This document shows positions 61,259-64,000 of a stretch of DNA of 64,000 nt, piece after piece; the stretch's first letter is position 1, and each line of letters starts with the position of its first letter. Origin of the DNA: Erythrophleum ivorense. Taxonomy: Eukaryota; Streptophyta; Magnoliopsida; Fabales; Fabaceae. The DNA lies in assembly GCA_026724425.1 (NCBI GenBank), contig JAIUCV010000002.1, forward strand, positions 4,965,001 to 5,029,000. Reading direction: 5' to 3'. The position numbers and the translations under genes are program-made. The notes beneath the pieces were generated by a model. It was given only the letters and a program-made list of their open reading frames with translations, was not told the DNA's origin and did not search any database.

Positions 61259-62680
61259 TTAATGGGCCCTTTCTATGGGGGCGCTGTGCAAGACCAAAGT
61301 CTCCATGGTCAAGCCCGGCCCAAATCCATAGAGAACACCCCATTCGAGTCCTTCCCCGGTGGTGGCTTTTCCTTCCTCCATAGACCACCTCCTCATCTTG
61401 TCCAGTATAAACAGCACACAAGCACTCGACATGTTCCCATACTCCCTCAGCACGTGTTTCGTTGCTCTCAGCTTGTCTTCCTTCAACCCAATCCTCTCTT
61501 CTATATGGTTTAATATTGCTGGCCCTCCAGGATGTGCTATCCAAAACAGCGAGTTCCAATCTTTGATTCCAATTGGGCTGAAGGCTTCTTCCAGGCTCCT
61601 CTCTATGTTGTCTGCAATCAGCTGAGGCACGTTTTCCTTGAGGTGAAAAGTGGGGCCCACTTCACGCAAGTGTCCCTCAATTGCACCTTCGGAGTTGGGT
61701 AGAATCGTCTCTGACGCCGACACAAGATGATACAAAGGTCGTTCAATGGAAGTGTCAGGATTGGAGCCAACGATCACAGCAGAAGCACCATCCCCAAAGA
61801 GTGCTTGGCCAACCAAGGAATCTAAGTGTGTCTCACAAGGGCCACGAAACGTAACAACAGTGATCTCGGAGCACACCACCAGAACTCGCGCACCGGCGTT
61901 ATTCTCCGCGAGATCTTTAGCCAGACGAAGTACGGTACCACCGGCGAAGCAACCTTGATGGTAGAGCATGAAGCGCTTGGTGGAAGGTTTGAGGCCTAAG
62001 AGCTTGATGAGTTGATAGTCAGCACCGGGCATGTCAACACCAGAAGTAGAGCAAAAGATGAGATGGGTGATATCTGACTTGGGCCTCCCCCATTCCTTGA
62101 TAGCCTTTGAAGCTGCCTTCTCGCCCAGCTTTGGTACCTCCACCACCAGCATGTCTTGGCGTGCATCGAGGGAAGGTTCATTATAAGCACATATGCTCGG
62201 GTTTTCTTTTAAGATCTCTTCAGTGAGGTGTATATAGCGCTTCTCGATCATCGATTTCTCACCTGTTGAGCCAAACTTAGCTGTTATTATAAGATTAAGA
62301 ATGAAGGCATCGAATAATATGACGGTGCAGTGCATGTCTATGAATAGAGAACCATTGAGCTTAAGATAAAGTTCCTGAAGTATTTATGACCTACCAAGTT
62401 CTTCAGCAAATACATGACAAATATTTACGGAACATTCAAAATCAAGTGGTAAAAATTGTAGTCACGCGTTGTCCAAATGTAGAATGGTATTTGGATGCTT
62501 ACAAATGCGTTGTAACTTGGCCTTGAGGTGAGGCAAGTGGTGGCTATTGGTGACTCGGAAGTAATAATCAGTGAAGTCATTCTGGTAGATGCAGTTAGAG
62601 GGATTTGCAGTGCCGATGGCCAGCACGGCGGCTGGGCCACGAGCTCTTTGTGCCTCTCGCATCTCTTCCAAATATGCCAT
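61259..62680 (-). CDS. type III polyketide synthase, canonical copy (PKS2)
   Basis: Two exons, 62503-62680 and 61259-62262, encode 393 residues, a normal chalcone-synthase length. The intron splits a Cys codon (T/GT, residue 60), as across the superfamily. Alignment to alfalfa CHS needs no gaps up to Cys164, so numbering carries over: GCFAGG with Cys164, Phe215 (QALFGDG), His303 (IAHPGG), Asn336 and Ser338 (YGNMSSA), Thr132/Ser133, Thr197, Gly256 and the GFGPG loop are present. Departures from CHS include L263P (REVGPTF), Q161H (YHQGC), A195V and the C-terminus APIERAH. It is probably an active enzyme making a polyketide from a CoA starter; whether it is a true chalcone synthase or a CHS-like enzyme with another product cannot be said. 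The start [11 protein letters not shown] was chosen by family alignment. Confidence 0.93.
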
Positions 62681-62743
62681 TTTTAATGTAAAGGAGTTGA
62701 TAGAACACCAAAATGCATAAGCCAAACTGAGTCAGTTGCTTGG

Positions 62744-62751
62744 TATTTATA
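62744..62751 (-). promoter_or_regulatory. TATA box of PKS2
   Basis: TATAAATA on the minus strand, 63 bp before the ATG, in the same context as the PKS1 box. Confidence 0.75.
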
Positions 62752-62814
62752 GACATAATATGACTCTACTGCCTCTACATGCATAGCAAGAGTTGTTCGC
62801 CATCAATTTTTAGC

Positions 62815-62992
62815 ATAGTTTTAAATTGTTGTTATAGTTGCGGTTACATTGTAATTGAAGTTATAGTTGTGGATATTGTGAATAGTATAAAAAAGATTGT
62901 GGGCTTTGCGGTTAATTAATGCGAATGTCACTGGTATTGTAACAGTAATATTACGATCGTATCATATTAAGTGAACCGCAATTTAAAATCAT
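62815..62992. mobile_element. hAT-like MITE upstream of the PKS2 TATA box
   Basis: About 178 bp with ends TAGTTTTAAATTG and, complemented, CATGATTTTAAATTGCGG. It is related to the MITE at 7680-7820 (shared TTTTAAATTG...GTTGCGG and GTGAATAGTAT-like interior). No clear target duplication. Confidence 0.65.
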
Positions 62993-63870
62993 GATGTTCA
63001 CTCGCAACACTTCATGTATATTTTTGTATAATCAAATATTAAGTTCTATCTAATTAGCCAAATATATATATATATATATATATATTAGGTTCTATCTATC
63101 CAAAATATGAATTCTACTCTGCATTTCAACTAAGTCTTGAAATATAAATGGATAATTATTGCTAAAAGTAATTAAAAATTTTATTCACAATCAATTATGA
63201 TTTTTTTAATTGATATAAAACTATTAATAATTAACTGCTTGAAATTGTTTTTGACATCAAATAATTAAATATATATTACTTGGAATAGGTTGGATGTCGA
63301 AGCAAAAATGAAAGTCATATAATATAGTTCATCATGTACGTAACATGATACTTTACATTTACATTTATGTAATTTGATGTTAACATATATCTTGAGTGCA
63401 TTATGTCTATTTTACAGAACTAACCTTTCTTAGTAATGGCTTTAATTTCTTTTACCTTAGCCACTAATTAATAAAGTTGTTGCCAAATAATATTTTCAAG
63501 AACTCACTTACCATCACGATTGCATCGTATTTGTTTTACAGGACCACCAATCAATTTCTTTGTGCCTCTTGCATCTCCTAATTACTAATATGGCATTTTT
63601 TGCAGGGTGTGGGCTTTGCTTAACCAAAATTTGTATAATAAAATTTAGCTTTTTTATCACTCATCATAACTTATTTATGATTTAAATAAGTATATATATA
63701 TATATACATTAATGTGAAGCCCATCTTGACAAGATATTTATTTATTTATTTTAATTTTTTAAAAATATTTTTTTCATTTGTTGGATCCCCTCGCATTGTG
63801 CACGAGACCCACCTTTTAGTAAATGGTTATAAATCAAAAAGAGTGAGTTATTTGGTATCTATTGACCTAA

Positions 63871-64000
63871 TATGGGTCGGGTGTTTAAAATTGATTCAAA
63901 TCAAATCAAACTGATAAAAATTGAACTAAATCAATTAAAAAAATTAAAATTAATTTTAGATATTATAAAATCGATTAGTTTGATTCAATTTTTAATTTTT
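63871..64000. other. AT-rich window end
   Basis: Low-complexity sequence; a phrase resembling GGGTCGGGTGTTTAAAATTG suggests the edge of another dispersed repeat. Nothing else seen. Confidence 0.4.

Larger units (their letters stand above)
60003..63870 (-). repeat. segmental duplication, right unit (PKS2)
   Basis: Partner of about 52740-57200. The 5' flank 63390-63870 follows 56380-56870 closely, including TAATATGGCATTTTT and CATTGTGCAC next to GACCCACCTT. The 3' flank shares the CCTAGGATTTATCAAGCTGG block. Confidence 0.85.

Noticed and set aside
62681..62725. upstream extension of the PKS2 reading frame
   Set aside because: It adds residues not found in the family and overlaps the expected 5' UTR just below the TATA box.

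Overview
This is nuclear DNA from a flowering plant, most likely a eudicot. Most genes are split by GT-AG introns, intergenic DNA is very AT-rich, LTR retrotransposons, an RTE-type LINE and many MITEs are present, and the gene families are plant-specific: UDP-sugar pyrophosphorylase, chloroplast NDH subunit M, a CML44-type calmodulin-like protein, a DYW-class PPR protein, an EHD3-like PHD protein and type III polyketide synthases. I cannot name the species from the sequence.

Layout. (1) 1-15543, +: the last six exons of a UDP-sugar pyrophosphorylase gene (USP; its 5' part lies outside the window). Its 9.1-kb intron 729-9865 holds a nested stack: a minus-strand Ty1/copia element (849-9376, TSD ATTTG) whose left LTR is split by a minus-strand RTE LINE and whose gag region holds a hAT-like MITE. 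The penultimate exon has a decayed tandem copy in the following intron. (2) 16.2-20.0 kb: NDHM and a CML44-like gene on the + strand. A relic of the CML44 3' end lies directly behind NDHM, and pieces of the NDHM 5' flank recur before CML44, so the pair looks like the remains of a tandem duplication with reciprocal loss. (3) 22172-26897, +: a second, degenerate copia element with both LTRs and TSD CATAT. (4) 28.5-30.9 kb, -: a BTB/POZ gene related to Arabidopsis At4g08455 with a damaged first exon. (5) 31-34.2 kb: AT-rich DNA with a hAT-like element and a Tourist-like G/C-tract MITE that ends in a small minus-strand ORF. (6) 34629-36608, +: an intronless DYW-type PPR gene. (7) 41658-49560, +: a six-exon PHD-finger gene (EHD3-like) with a one-base frameshift in exon 4 and two large nonautonomous elements in its introns. 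(8) 52.7-63.9 kb, -: a tandem segmental duplication carrying two type III polyketide synthase genes. The left copy has unusual changes around the catalytic Cys and a disturbed splice junction. Each copy has a different MITE immediately upstream of its TATA box.

The genes are ordinary, mostly unlinked housekeeping or organellar functions (sugar-nucleotide salvage, chloroplast cyclic electron flow, calcium sensing, organelle RNA editing, chromatin reading), plus one lineage-type secondary-metabolism pair. I see no operon-like or undescribed multigene system. The most interesting signals are the diverged PKS pair, the NDHM/CML44 duplication scar, the exon duplication in USP and several possible gene-disabling lesions. 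All similarity statements come from reading and recall, not from database searches.
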